A stretch of 64,000 nt of DNA, taken from the NCBI GenBank assembly GCA_947034895.1, contig OX344763.1, forward strand, positions 31,123,025 through 31,187,024, written 5' to 3'. Shown piece after piece: positions 1 to 11,060 of this stretch (its first letter is position 1; each line of letters starts with the position of its first letter). This stretch comes from Rhytidiadelphus loreus (taxonomy: Eukaryota > Streptophyta > Bryopsida > Hypnales > Hylocomiaceae). A program made the translations under genes and the position numbers. The notes under the pieces were generated by a model. The model had not been told where the DNA came from, did no database searches, and saw nothing but the letters and a program-made list of their open reading frames with translations.

Positions 1-480
1 CACCTTTTCAACACGCTAGACAAGCAATTGCTTCAACTAGCTCTAACACTACAAGGGAAATGGGTCCGGAATGACAAGATTTTAACAGTTTAAAAAAAAA
101 TGACAGTAGGCTATCACTACAAGGAAAACAAGTCCGAAATGACACAATTTTGACACAAAACTGTCTAAAATGACAGTAAGCGGCACGATACTATAAATTT
201 TCTTTTTTTTGTCAAAATAATGTCAATTATCTATCATTTCTTGTCAATTTAGACATGCTACAAGGGAAACAAGTCTAAAATAATAAGATTTTAACACAAA
301 ATTGTCTAAATTGACAATAGGCAATGTACAAATGCCATCTAAGAAAATTTAGGCAAATAAATTTCGTGATTGGAGGGTAGAGAGGTTGTTTTTATATTGA
401 AATGTATTGTCCAGAAAGAATTCTCAAAAAGCATGGGATAATTTGAAGATGAGAGCTTGACCACTCATTGTGAAAACATA

Positions 481-851
481 GGAATTTTGTTCAAAGTGAA
501 ATTTTAGACCTCATTTAGGCATAGTAGAATATTTTTTTTAGAAAATTTTAGACTAAAAAAAGTTGGAAAATAAATTAAAGTTTCATCTTCAAAAATCCTT
601 TTCAGATTTACATACTCCAATAAAAAGTATAGACAAAATTCAAAAACAATGTAGAAAGATAATGTCCCTTCCAAATCCTCTTTGAGTTTGGTTAATAACT
701 TTTGAGTGAAGGATCTAAATCTAAAATAGATTTTTAGAGGTGAAATTTAAATTTATTTCCCAACTTTTCTTAGTTTAAAGTTTAAGAAAAAAAAGTATTC
801 TACTATGCCTAAATGAGGTCTAAAATTCCACTTTGAACAAAATTTCTGCTT
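481..851. repeat. Imperfect foldback (inverted repeat) inside CACTA 1
   Basis: Arms at about 481-615 and 710-851 are reverse complements along most of their length, with a loop of about 95 bases. A shared core reads AGACCTCATTTAGGCATAGT on one arm and its complement on the other. A relative of one arm lies at about 24098-24220 within CACTA 3, so this is probably a small MITE-like family nested in other transposons. Confidence 0.75.
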
Positions 852-1356
852 TTGAGTTAAATATAAACGGTTGAGATCCTACTAATCCCAATTCATATAT
901 CTCCCATATGAATTGTTTTACCTACTACTATCCTTCTTGTATAAAGGACTTGTCTTCTCTTCTCAATTCATTTGTAGTCAAAGGCTTATAGAAGGTAGAT
1001 TTGAATGTAAAACCGAATTTTGATTAGTAATATTTTTAAGTTGTAAAGCTTAATTAATTTGTTGTTTAGAAACAATTTGAACCAAAAAATCATCAATTTT
1101 CTTGACTATTTGATGAAAAAAAAGTCCAGCCCTGAGGTTACCCCCACTTCCATTGGGAAATCCTCTACTATTAGATTAAATTTGGAAAAAAACTGACTCT
1201 TGCTTTGCCATCAGATCAAATGGTGGAAAAAAAATTGTCAGCCGTTGATCTATCAAAAGTGTTGGATTTTTGCTATGTATACGAATCCATTGTCCCATAT
1301 CAATTGTCCAAGCATAATCAATCTAAAACTACAAAATGGGGATGGGGCAGTGATTA

Positions 1357-1432
1357 TGGTATGAGTATGGCATGACTTTGGCATGATTTTGACATGACTC
1401 TGACATGACTCTGGATTGGCGTCTGGATTTGC
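1357..1432. repeat. Short degenerate tandem repeat
   Basis: Several variants of a roughly 12-base unit around TGACATGACTCT follow each other, inside CACTA 1. They open a short minus-strand frame that I regard as a by-product. Confidence 0.6.
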
Positions 1433-1706
1433 ATTGTTGTTTGGGTTCAATCTTGGGAATTAAAAGAAATTTAAAATTGATTTCTTCACAATGCAATTAA
1501 ATATTAGGTTGGAAATGCCTTCTTGAACCTTGAAATCTTCGGATACTACTTTAATAGAAAATTGACAATTTGTTGTCTAAATTGACGAAGAAATGACATA
1601 AATATGTTAATTCGATGTCTGAATCAACACGTCCTAATTGACAGAGCATTTGACAAATTTCTGTCAAATATCTATCACTGCGGACAGAATTCCCCTTGTA
1701 GTGTAA

Positions 1707-3028
1707 GAAATTGGACTCTAACATCATAAAAGAGTTGCATTTAAATATTGATACATTGGATTATTGATCGATCTCCAAATTGGACACATCGGATATCATT
1801 GGATTATTGTGAGAGATCAAAGGACAACTAAATTTTTGAAATTACAATAAATAGCTTTATTTTGAATATTTTCTAAAAATCCAATATGGAATAGAATCTA
1901 GACTTTGTGGTAAACTTCATTCTCTAAGTTAAGCGCAATGCTATAGAGGCCCTTTTTGTAGGCTAAATTCAAATTTTGTCCCAAAAATAAAAAAATCCTA
2001 CAATACAATATATGGTTAATTGTTATGTTTCTTCAATTATGGTCCATATAAAATCTAGAAATAGCATGTATGAAAAAATTCACATGAAAGAGCTATTCAC
2101 AACAAATTCCCATAAAAATATCAATAGGCCGGTTTCAATTTGTTGCCATTTGGACACTCCTCGTGTGTTTGCATGTTCACCTCTTGCGATGCAAAGATGG
2201 TGAAGAAGTCAATGCACATGTTTCAGATCAAGCGATACAGAACTATGGCACCTACTCATCTTCCTACAGCAAAAAAAGCCCTTCTATTGTCCCTCCCTCC
2301 TAACACCAACTATCTAGCTATGCAATCATTACTCTAGTAATTTCTGATGTTTGATAACAAAAATTAAATATGGAAAAGCATCTTTACAGCAAGAACTCAC
2401 AACTCAAGACAAACTACTATTGCCAAAGAAACAAATGCAAGTATCTACTTGCATACCACACTCATCACATGATTAGATACTTGTTCCAATATTGATTCAA
2501 TATCATAACTTAGTATTTTGGGAAAAAATGTTATCTCAAATTGTTTCAATCTCCACTACTCAAATCCAAAGTGCCCAAAGCCTCTACCATTCCTAGGGTC
2601 AAAGCTCCTAAAAACTAAAACTAGGTTCCAATCCACTTATTTGCATGCCAAAAGACCCGTTTCTTTCAAAAATCCACGTTTGTACTTCTACACCTTGGTA
2701 CATAAATAACATAACAAGAACTTAGATGAACACACAATATCTATGGATACGAGTCTGACATCTTCAATATCATTATCATTAGATAATTTATGCCTAAACG
2801 ATAGGATTATCATGCAAAGACCTCAAGATGCTCCAGCATAAATGTTCTCTGTACTTTTCAAAGTCTATAATTCTAACTATCACTCAACACTAAACAATGC
2901 TCAATTGCTAGAGTGAATTTAACTTACATCAAACCTATCCAATCTCTACTAGAATTGAGCAAGAATATAAGACAACCTTGAGTTCAAGTTGACCTCCCAA
3001 ATATTCTTCAAGGAAGTCAATGGAAACC
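1707..3028. other. AT-rich intergenic sequence
   Basis: Only short, composition-driven open frames occur here. I see no domain, splice-site set, tRNA or clear repeat end. Confidence 0.6.
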
Positions 3029-3439
3029 TCAAGTATAGTTTGCTAGATAGCTTCTTGCCCTAGAACCCTTTCTTGCCAAAAATAAAGTTTGACGAGTCTT
3101 ATAGTGAGACTCAAAGTTGGCTAGTGTTGTACAAAATATAATTACGGGAACAATTGATGTCATCCTAGTAGGAACACACGTTACACACGTGCTTCTAACA
3201 AAGCTCTCGGCCTGTTGAGTACACTGGCCTCCATCCTTCACTACCTTCACAAATGTTAACAGCCCATCTTTGTTAGTGGTGTGTTTTGCTCCAAATGCCA
3301 TTTGGAAGAAAAAATATGGGTTGCTCATAGAATCAATAGCTATCTGGTTATGCACCATAGACACACAATAATTTGAAAGGTCATCCTTACATGCTAAAAA
3401 AGCATCTGCATTGCTTTTGAATGTATAGGACTTTGACAT
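3029..3439 (-). CDS. Unidentified 136-codon open frame
   Basis: A minus-strand frame of 136 codons from its first ATG; the frame is open further upstream, up to about 3515. It is long for such AT-rich sequence and its composition is fairly protein-like, with several cysteines and few low-complexity stretches. I recognise no domain. It could be a remnant exon of a host gene, a piece of a transposon protein or chance. Nothing nearby suggests a promoter or partner exons. Confidence 0.2.
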   Translation of the reverse strand: MSKSYTFKSNADAFLACKDDLSNYCVSMVHNQIAIDSMSNPYFFFQMAFGAKHTTNKDGLLTFVKVVKDGGQCTQQAESFVRSTCVTCVPTRMTSIVPVIIFCTTLANFESHYKTRQTLFLARKGSRARSYLANYT

Positions 3440-4458
3440 AGGTAGAGTAAGAGTAATAGCTACTATCAGGTCAAAGACAAAGTAATAATTATTTATAGGG
3501 TTGACGAAATTCTATGTCTTGGTCAAATTCACGTCCAAAATCAGGACATGCGGATGTGGTGGACATTATGTCGACTTGGGTAAAATAAGTTGTTTGTTGG
3601 ATTTAATTGATGTAAACGGACGCGACGGACACACTGGCGGACAACAAATGACGGACAACAAACGAGTTGGTAGACAATGACACAAATGGGTGTGGGCAGG
3701 ATGGACGGTCTATGCGACCACGGTTTGGCTATTGGATCAAACAAATGCCACACGGTCTACACAATCACAACCGTTGGATTTGGCAGACAACAAGGCAAAT
3801 AGGGGCAGTCAATGGGGACTACCAATGCAGATGTAGGTTGTCTATATCTATAAATGGATAATTTTATTTACCGCACTCGATATATTCCCAATTTTTGAAT
3901 GTTAAGGGATGTTTGGGAGATAGTAGACACTCGACACTAGACATCTGGACGTGACTCTAGGCATCTTGACATCTTGACAACCTTGGCTATCACAACTAGA
4001 ATGTGACACATGAAAAAGGTCAAAATTCATGTTTGGCATAGATGAAAGGGTGGGTTTTTCATCTTATGAAAATAGTTCCTAAACTATGTCCTCCTAACAA
4101 GAAAATGGTTGTTTTTCATAAGTGCAATTTGGGTGTACATAAGCCTTGATTCATCCATGAATTTTGGGCATTTTGTAGGCATGAATAGTGACTACTATCC
4201 ATAGGTCAAATTTTAGCACATTCTAGGCATGAAAATTGGAATAATTATATTCATGATAATCCATAACTTTCTACACATCAAAATGCATAATTTTTGTGGG
4301 TAAAATTTGAGCACTTTCATTGCATGAAAAGGATACACATAAATTGTAAGCTAATCCCGTACATATTTTATCTACATAGTCTACCTATGCATCTATCTAC
4401 CAAATCTTCGAACATCTACGAAAGCTTTCCTCATTTCCCACTCCCTTCGGACACTTCT
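3440..4458. other. Intergenic sequence
   Basis: Contains a short patch rich in GGACAACAAA-like words near 3600-3670 and otherwise ordinary AT-rich DNA. This is downstream of the stop codon of the minus-strand exon at 4459. Confidence 0.5.
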
Positions 4459-5267
4459 TCAAATGTATTGGGCAAGGACTGACAGATCTGTAGGAGCCTT
4501 TGGTGGAGTCTTCTTCACGAGTTCATCAATTACCTGCAACTCAAAGTAAAAATACTACAATAAGTATCACTTAACAACTCTGAAGACAAATCCACAATGA
4601 CTTTCCAACAAAAGAAATAAACTTCACAACATTAAGTAGTGACAGTTTTATATTGCAGGTCTTACAATGGTGGTTCCAATTGAAGCTCCAAGTCGTTTCT
4701 TTCGTTTCGATCCAACCCAATCCAGCAGTTGATCCACCGTGTGACGAGATGCAGGGTTGTCCCCGTCACGTCAGGTCTGTCCGTCAAGATGTCTGGATGC
4801 ACGCCAAGATTCAATCTGGCAACCGTCGGGATTACAAAAAAAAAGTCCCCTGGACGGTCCGTCCGTCGACTTGGACCATCATCTGGACGGTCAGATTGTT
4901 GACCTCGACAGTAGACGGACTGGCCGTCTACAAAAAAAGGGCTTTTATCTGGAACATCCTAATTTCGTGGGCGCTTCCTAAATCTCTTTCTTTACTATAA
5001 ACAAACATTGCTTTAATAGTTTCTATTTTCGAAATGATACAGACTATTAGCTGCAAACAACTAATCCGTCAAGTATGCTCTTACATCTTACTTGTCAAAT
5101 CATCAAATATTTTGCCAAGTTAGAACCAAATGTATAACTAAGCAAGGCATTCTCTTACAATTAGCTATCAATATTGCACTATATGCAAAGAATTTTTTTC
5201 CTTTTTTATCCATCAATTGTCCATGTATAACCAAAATCAATATAGCCATGTTACCATAGTTTGCAAA

Positions 5268-5270
<3 letters not shown>

Positions 5271-5314
<44 letters not shown>
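5271..5314. repeat. (TA)n microsatellite
   Basis: About 22 uninterrupted TA units inside the hAT-like element. Confidence 0.95.
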
Positions 5315-5321
<7 letters not shown>

Positions 5322-6636
5322 TACAAGAATTAGTCATAGACCATTGTAAAGTATCCAAAACATAAGAAAAGGTAAGGTTTTTGAAGAATATAGTAGCATG
5401 TCTTGAATCCAATAATATTCCAAGAAGTTTGGGCCTCACCTGTGCCCATCCCAAAAACACAACACGAATGCATAGTTAGTGAGGTTACACCAGATGTCTA
5501 CAACCCACAAACGCATGTTATAGCTTTCACTAGGAGAAAAATTGCAATAATGCATATCCTATAACCTCAATCACACAAAAAAACTTCTAAGAACTAATCC
5601 AAAACCCTCCAAAAACAACACATGCGTAGCATTAGATTGAGAAGAAGCCATGGTTGCAACACACTAGCACAGTAACTTCAGTGACAAAATGGGCGCAAAT
5701 AGCTTGTAAAACTCCACAAACAGGTAGGCTCCAAAAAACTTCAAAGACAGGAACGAAATGCTCGTTCTGCCTTGCTAGTTGAAAGCTGGCTTTTTGTAAT
5801 GTGAACAGGCTTAGTCACAGACTGTTAATTTAGTCATATTCAAATATTCTTGACCATTGTAGAATTTAATATGACCAACTGTAGAACTTATTTGGTACAT
5901 GAGTCTTAATGTCTCACGGTGGTTTACAGTGCAGCCTTTCCATGTATTGACTATACTTACAGCACATCTTGGTAATCCCACATGCTAGATTTAACATCAT
6001 CATTTCTCAAGGTCAGTCATTAGATGTGACCAGCCAGTATGACTTAATTTTCTTGAGTCTTTAACAACTATTAATAGTATACTTAGTACTTACTTAATTA
6101 GTTTACCTGACTAGTAGTTACCAAGGCATATGAATAGCCATAGAAGGCCAACAGCCAAATGGCATAACCGCATAATAGTTACCAGATGCCAATTTCGCTT
6201 AATGTGACATTTAGTGCTTTTATAGAAAAAATTATATTTGCTTACTAACATCTAACCACCTCAAATCATTATTTGCATACTAGCTAAAATGATTTAATGG
6301 TTTGGTGCTTAATTTACTTAGTCATTTATGCAAATAGAAATGCCCCATACTTGAGTTAATTTATTCAAGTGTTCACAAGTCATCTATTTGTTTGATTCAA
6401 TCCATTGAATCAAATATTATGCTTCAACCTATATCTTTTGAAAAAAATCCACAAAGAAGGAACCTATGAGTTTTATACATATCATCATATTAAGTCATGT
6501 ATTATTGGTCAAATAGGGATATAAGAATCCCCCCTTGCATTTTACTACTTTGCTACTTTGCCATATCGTCTCCTAGATTCTAGAGATAACAACACAAATT
6601 TTTGTCTTATAACAAGCTCTTGAAAAAGTGATCTAG

Positions 6637-6660
6637 AAAAAAAAAAAAAAAAAAAAAAAA
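6637..6660. repeat. Poly(A) run
   Basis: Twenty-four consecutive A residues inside the hAT-like element. Confidence 0.95.
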
Positions 6661-7029
6661 TTGTTTTTTGACGACCTGTCTGTCAACTAGTTTGCTCCAG
6701 GGTGACAAAATGGCTGTCAAAAAATTTATTTTTATTTATTTTTTTGTTTGGGCTGACGGCAATACCGACGTGTCAAGACGCGTTAGGACGGACGCGTCAT
6801 GACATCCGAACGTGAAAAGCCCACGTCACGTCTAGATAGACAACCCTGGCAAGATGCATCCACCAATGTTTTTGTCAATGTTCCACTTCAATCAGAAAGC
6901 CAACTTTTGACCATGAGGTTCTACAGTGTTTAGAGATGTAAACCCCAAAAGAACAGATTAAGAAAAACATTGAATGTGTACCAACCCCCTCGCACTTATT
7001 GCAACATGAAGATTGGATTGTATAAAAAG

Positions 7030-7107
7030 AACTTGGAGCAACGGTGCCATCTCCACCAAGGGTTGGAGTGTCGTTTTCATGCAAGCTCCGGAGGAGATTA
7101 TTTAGGC
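7030..7107 (-). CDS. Exon downstream of CACTA 2 (part of the 7.0-10.3 kb gene)
   Basis: After the acceptor TTTGCTGCAG the frame reads LNNLLRSLHENDTPTLGGDG and stays open to 6875. The incoming phase fits the exon at 8984-9020. The true end is not clear: the donors GTTGCT and GTACAC are both possible, or the frame may run to its TGA. Confidence 0.4.
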
Positions 7108-7339
7108 CTGCAGCAAAGTGCAGAAATTCATACACTCAGTACCAACCCAGTCATTGCAATAGGTTCACCCATAAAATATAACACAGCCTAAGTCTCTCAA
7201 AGCACGTCCACTACTAGAAGAATGGAGTCCAAATGAAGATAAAATCAATAGAAAAATGTGTTGATTTTGTCTTGGTTAGGAACAATTGGTTCAGACCTCA
7301 CAAGAACATGATTCTGTTGGTTTTGCATGTCTTGGTCAT

Positions 7340-7503
7340 AAAAATTAATTAAATAAAAATAAAATAAAAACTTTTTTTGCATGGAACTGCCCCTCCACAT
7401 GAGTACACGGGACCACCCACCACAGGAGATCTACCAACTACCACCAAGGTTTGAACCTGTCACCTCCCAACCAGTAGCTGAACGCCTCAACCTCCACACC
7501 ATG
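7340..7503 (-). mobile_element. tRNA-derived SINE candidate
   Basis: On the minus strand a head with an A-box-like TGGTGTGGAGG (about 7501-7491) is followed by a B-box-like GGTTCAAACC (7457-7448), the spacing of a tRNA promoter. An A/T-rich tail follows toward 7340. This fits a SINE nested in CACTA 2. I did not find a target duplication. Confidence 0.4.
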
Positions 7504-8574
7504 GTTGAAACTTCTTGTTTATAAGTACATTTGTTTCATTTATCTATTTAATTTGTTTTCATTTTGTGAAGTCAGCAGCCTTTAGAGGCATGTATCTTCC
7601 TCGTTACAAGTCCGCTTTTCATGAGACTTGTTGGAATTGTTTGGTACTGAAGTCTACTTTTAGTGGTAAATTTTTAAACTTTTTCTAACCTGTTTTGAAA
7701 ATTTGACCAGCATTTTTCTAGAGGTAGTCTTATTTAATCATTTTCATTTTCATTTTGTAAAGTCAGCAGACTTTGGAGGCCCATATCTCCTTCATAGAAA
7801 GTTCATTTTCCATGAAACTTGTTGGAAATGATTGATATTGAAGTCTACTTTCAGTGGTGAAATTTTTCAATCTAATCTAACTTGTTTTGAAAATCTGACA
7901 AGCATTTTTCTAGAGGTGATTAAGCCAGATTTTAGAATTTAATAGTTCAATTGTTGAATAATTAATTCAAATTTAGGATTTTGAATAGTTTAAAACTTAC
8001 ATTTAGAATAATCAAAAATCAAAAATCAAAATTTAATTTCTAATTAATTTACTATTATCATCTTGATGGACAAAATGAATTTCAAGCAAGCTTCTATCGC
8101 CTCAAGTCATTAAATAGAATATCTTATTATCTTTCTACAAGTTTATTTATTTTTCAAATATTATGGTTCATATTATATGTGAAGCTTTGATTCATTCTAT
8201 TTAAATTTGTGATGAAAAAGTTATGAAGAATCTTAATGTTTAGGCAATCTAAGCATCTTGGTGAAAATTTTAAGTAAACTTGTTATATTAAACTTTAAAA
8301 CATAAGTTAGAAATTCAACTAAATTGTAAATTTGAATTCTAATCAAATTACCCCTATAGAAAAACTGAATGAAAAATCCGCTAGAATTTGAATTGATTAG
8401 AATTGAATGAAAGTTTGAATTTTCATTAAGTTATTTGACAATTTGATTTAGAGTTGAATTTGTTTAATATTTTGATCAAGTTCTAAGTTTTAATCATAGT
8501 TAAGGAATATCATTGAAATTTAGAGCAAATTTGAAATCAAATTATACTCATTAAAATTTGAATTTATATCCTAT

Positions 8575-8795
8575 ATAAGATTCCAAATGATCTACAAAGA
8601 TTTCAAAAATTCTAAAGATTTCAAGTGGATTTCTAAAAAAATTCAATAGATTCTAATAGTTTTTCAACAGTTTTCCAAAAGATTTCAACAAATTCTAATA
8701 GATTTCCAAAAGATTTGAAGAGATTAGAGTAGATCCCCAAAAGATTCCAATAGATTCCCAAAAGATTTTAAAAGATTCTTCAAATTCCTAAAAAT
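8575..8795. repeat. Degenerate tandem repeat of AAAAGATT-type units
   Basis: About 15 imperfect copies of a 12-22 base unit built on AAAAGATTYCAATAGATT, inside CACTA 2 near its right end. Confidence 0.65.
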
Positions 8796-8983
8796 TTAAC
8801 ATAATTTTGTTGATTTATATTGAACCAACAAAAAACGTGTTGATTCGGTCAAAATCCAGCAAAAATGTGTTGGTTTTGTCTTGGTTTTGACTACTTTTCT
8901 AGTAGTGGTCCATTGAGTAATCTCAAGCAAAGTACACTCCAAAGCTGCTACAATTTTTGTAAAACGCATTCATCTTTGCTCAC

Positions 8984-9020
8984 CAGAATCTTCTTCTTGA
9001 GCTTTATTACTCCATCGAGT
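8984..9020 (-). CDS. 37-base small exon (part of the 7.0-10.3 kb gene)
   Basis: A good acceptor (GATGCAG) and donor (CTG|GTGAGC) bracket 37 bases encoding TRWSNKAQEEDS plus one base. The phases match both neighbours. Confidence 0.4.
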
Positions 9021-9389
9021 CTGCATCAATCAGTCTGTCCGTCCACATCCAAAATTTATCAACTATTCACGTAGAATTGCTAAACCACATTAATAATTCA
9101 AATCCTAGATTAAAATATAGCTATCGTAACATCACCACAGCCAAATCTTCCAGTTAGATACTTCACACAACACAAAACTCATACGCTTGTGATGAGATTC
9201 CCGTAAAATTGAAACGTGGAAAATGTAGCTGCGTAGGAAAAGTACAACTGGATTCTTCCTTCCTAAGGTCGGTTGTGTGAATTTTTCTCCTTGAAAAATC
9301 AAAGGACTAGTAACCTATGCCAAGTATTCTCCTTGTACTTGGCCTAATTATGTTTTACACTACCTACACTTGTCAACAAAATTTTGTAC

Positions 9390-9511
9390 CTCATCAAGTC
9401 TTTCAAGCTGATCTTTCCTCGATGTTCTAAATGCATGTTGCTTGCCACTGCATTGCTCCAACTGAAGAGCAACTTCCCGTGTAACTTCATCATTCTCCTT
9501 CTTCAAAGCAT
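9390..9511 (-). CDS. Charged helical exon (part of the 7.0-10.3 kb gene)
   Basis: The exon opens after ATACTAG and closes before GTACAA. It contains DALKKENDEVTREVALQ and later DQLERLDE, a pattern of alternating charge and leucines that suggests a helix or short coiled coil. Its incoming phase does not match the exon at 9691-9770, so a micro-exon or a frameshift must be invoked. Confidence 0.5.
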
Positions 9512-9690
9512 CTAGTATTTGTAATTCAAGTCATTTGAAAAAGCTAAGGACAAATGCTAATGTATCACTGCATCACGAATACCTCATTATCGAAATAGAG
9601 TAATGAATCAAAAAAACAAAAAAATGTTATTCAACTCTAAATTTCACTCTTACATCATCCACAAAAGTGTACAAACATGGAGAAATTTAC

Positions 9691-9770
9691 CTGGGGTACA
9701 AGCACGTAGCCTAAGGCACCGAAGACCACCCCACTAAGAACAAAACCAACTACAAAGTCACTGCCACCTC
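9691..9770 (-). CDS. Exon with predicted membrane segment (part of the 7.0-10.3 kb gene)
   Basis: The acceptor is best placed at GATGAG|GAGG, because the earlier AG would put a stop codon in frame. The exon is 80 bases and encodes a run of V, F, L and G with several small-xxx-small pairs, then VPQ before the donor. The hydrophobic stretch of about 20 residues is long enough to cross a membrane. Confidence 0.5.
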
Positions 9771-10330
9771 CTCATCTGTGTAGACTAACCAGAATGATCA
9801 ATAGTTACTCAAATGAATTTGAGCTACAGACAATTGAAAAACACACTTAGCAGTGATGCTCTTTACATATTAGAATAATAAATCAGTGTACGCAAATTAG
9901 ATTCTAGAAATACATTCAGATAGAATGCCCTAGGCTATTATTCAAATACAGGAGGGGGTTCTGGAATGTTGTAAATTCAGAGTACCAATATTACTCATTT
10001 TAGAGTGGGATGACTTTAAAGCACCTATGCAATCCAACTTTAGAAATCCCCAATATACTTGTTTGGTCTCCAATTTTTTAAATTCCAATTGCGTTACATT
10101 CAAGTTCTATTTTCCTTTCCACTGAAATTGAATAAAAATGTTGAGACCAAAACATACTTGCATAGAGAACATTTACCTTAAGTTTGAATTGATAGCAAGA
10201 GAGATTTCAATACTCTCTACCAAGGAGGAAACTACAAAGAGCAAGTACCTGTACTCAATAGAGACAAAAGCACGGCAACCAGAGATTTGTCATGGCCAAA
10301 TCCACTGCAGTGTAAACTGCAAGCACGACT

Positions 10331-11056
10331 TTTAAGAATTCAAGGAAGCACCTGCTCACAACAATTGAATTTACATCACATCTTTACATCTGAACTTCCT
10401 TTACAAAAATCTGCAAACGTTCAAATATCTGCAAAGAGAAATGAAGCTCCACCATATACCTAAATTTTCTAGGCAATGTATTACAAGATTACGCTCCTAC
10501 CTTTGGAAAAAAATTCTTTTCAAATTTGTGTCTTCCTTCTCAAGTTGGTAACTCTCTCTACCCCAACACGCACAATTCAGAAATACAAAAACAAATTAAC
10601 AAACCCTACAAGCCCTCAAAGCTCAAAGCGTACATCCTAGACACCACCGTCAAAACATCAAGCTGGGAACCCTAAACTTCTAATCCCGCCAAGAATTGAA
10701 GTGTTTTTTTTCTGAGTACCCACCAAGCATTAAAAATTATATATCATGCAATAACTTGAGAACCATGTAGTCAAAAGTCATGAAAATTGTTACAACCTAA
10801 AGCTAATCCTTAAGCATATATTGTGTGAATATTTCAAAGGAAAAAATTAAAATTTCATTCATAAAGATTACCTAAAATTGTTATGTTGCCAAAAAACTCA
10901 AATTAGGGTTGATTTTATGGGTTAAACTATACAAAAATAAATACTACTTTGAGTGGTTCGCATGGAATTAATTGTAGAAATTTTTTTACTATTGAATTTG
11001 TAGAATATAACAATTTTGGTTCATCAACCTTATCTACAAAAAAACACAACTTCTGG
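10331..11056. other. Intergenic, with a partial copy of the TTAA-family interior
   Basis: Bases 10762-10910 match the interior and right end seen at 22374-22532: both run from ACCATGTAGTCAAAAGT to a block with ATGTTGCCAAAAAA. No gene is visible. The minus-strand 5' exon of the 7.0-10.3 kb gene may lie near 10600-10650, but I cannot fix it. Confidence 0.5.
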
Positions 11057-11060
11057 TTAA

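Larger units (their letters stand above)
47..1703. mobile_element. Non-autonomous CACTA (En/Spm) DNA transposon 1
   Basis: The left end starts CACTACAAGGG and the right end is its reverse complement CCCTTGTAGTG. The flanks carry a 3-bp target duplication TAA (44-46 and 1704-1706), as expected for the CACTA superfamily. TGACA/TGTCA motifs cluster near both ends, resembling the subterminal transposase-binding repeats of these elements. A second terminus-like CACTACAAGG sits at 115, so the left end looks partly duplicated. No transposase reading frame is visible in the 1.66 kb, so the copy needs a transposase supplied elsewhere. Confidence 0.85.
4752..6848. mobile_element. hAT-like non-autonomous DNA transposon
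   Basis: Both ends read CAGGGTTGTC inward, followed by related sequence containing ACGTGACG/GTCACGTC. The flanks carry an 8-bp duplication matching at 6 of 8 positions (4744-4751 and 6849-6856). An 8-bp duplication with a CAGGG-type end is typical of the hAT superfamily. The interior has no transposase frame but holds a TA microsatellite and a long poly(A) run. The decayed duplication indicates an insertion that is not recent. Confidence 0.7.
4459..6885 (-). pseudogene. 3' end of a minus-strand gene, exon split by a hAT-like element
   Basis: Two exon-like segments read in phase on the minus strand. The last exon, 4533 to 4459, follows a TTGCAG acceptor and encodes 24 residues ending ...LAQYI and a TGA stop. 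The exon before it ends at 4666 with a GTAAGA donor and encodes a basic, helix-like segment containing LLDWVGSKRKKRLG. That exon is interrupted: its 5' part is at 6885-6849 and its 3' part at 4751-4666, with a transposon between. Across the insertion the frame is the same, which indicates that the element landed in coding sequence. I do not recognise the protein. It may be the 3' end of the gene whose exons lie at 7030-10330, but the phases of the facing exons do not match, so I keep them apart. Confidence 0.5.
7209..8907. mobile_element. Non-autonomous CACTA DNA transposon 2
   Basis: The left end is CACTACTAGAA and the right end TTCTAGTAGTG. A perfect 3-bp target duplication GTC flanks it (7206-7208 and 8908-8910). 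Repeats of GTGTTGATTTTGTCTTGG type occur near both ends. The 1.7-kb interior is AT-rich, has a SINE-like insertion and a degenerate short repeat, and no transposase. It lies in an intron of the minus-strand gene and has left both neighbouring splice sites intact. Confidence 0.9.
7030..10330 (-). pseudogene. Minus-strand multi-exon gene or pseudogene with a Gly-rich membrane segment
   Basis: Five exon-like blocks read on the minus strand. (1) about 10330-10249, with a transit-peptide-like Ser/Leu-rich segment and an ACAG|GTACTT donor. (2) 9770-9691, encoding GGGSDFVVGFVLSGVVFGAL and a few more residues, with a CAG|GTAAAT donor. (3) 9511-9390, a charged helical segment with a GAG|GTACAA donor. 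(4) 9020-8984, between a GATGCAG acceptor and a CTG|GTGAGC donor. (5) 7107 to about 7030, after CTGCAG. Junctions 1-2, 3-4 and 4-5 join in phase; 2-3 does not. Block 2 resembles the single membrane segment of plant plastid inner-envelope proteins of the Arabidopsis At1g42960 type, recalled from memory. Intron 4-5 contains CACTA element 2. It could be a live gene with an unseen micro-exon or a decayed one. Confidence 0.45.

Noticed and set aside
5271..5460. Minus frame through the TA microsatellite
   Set aside because: The frame is an alternating Ile-Tyr run produced by the repeat.
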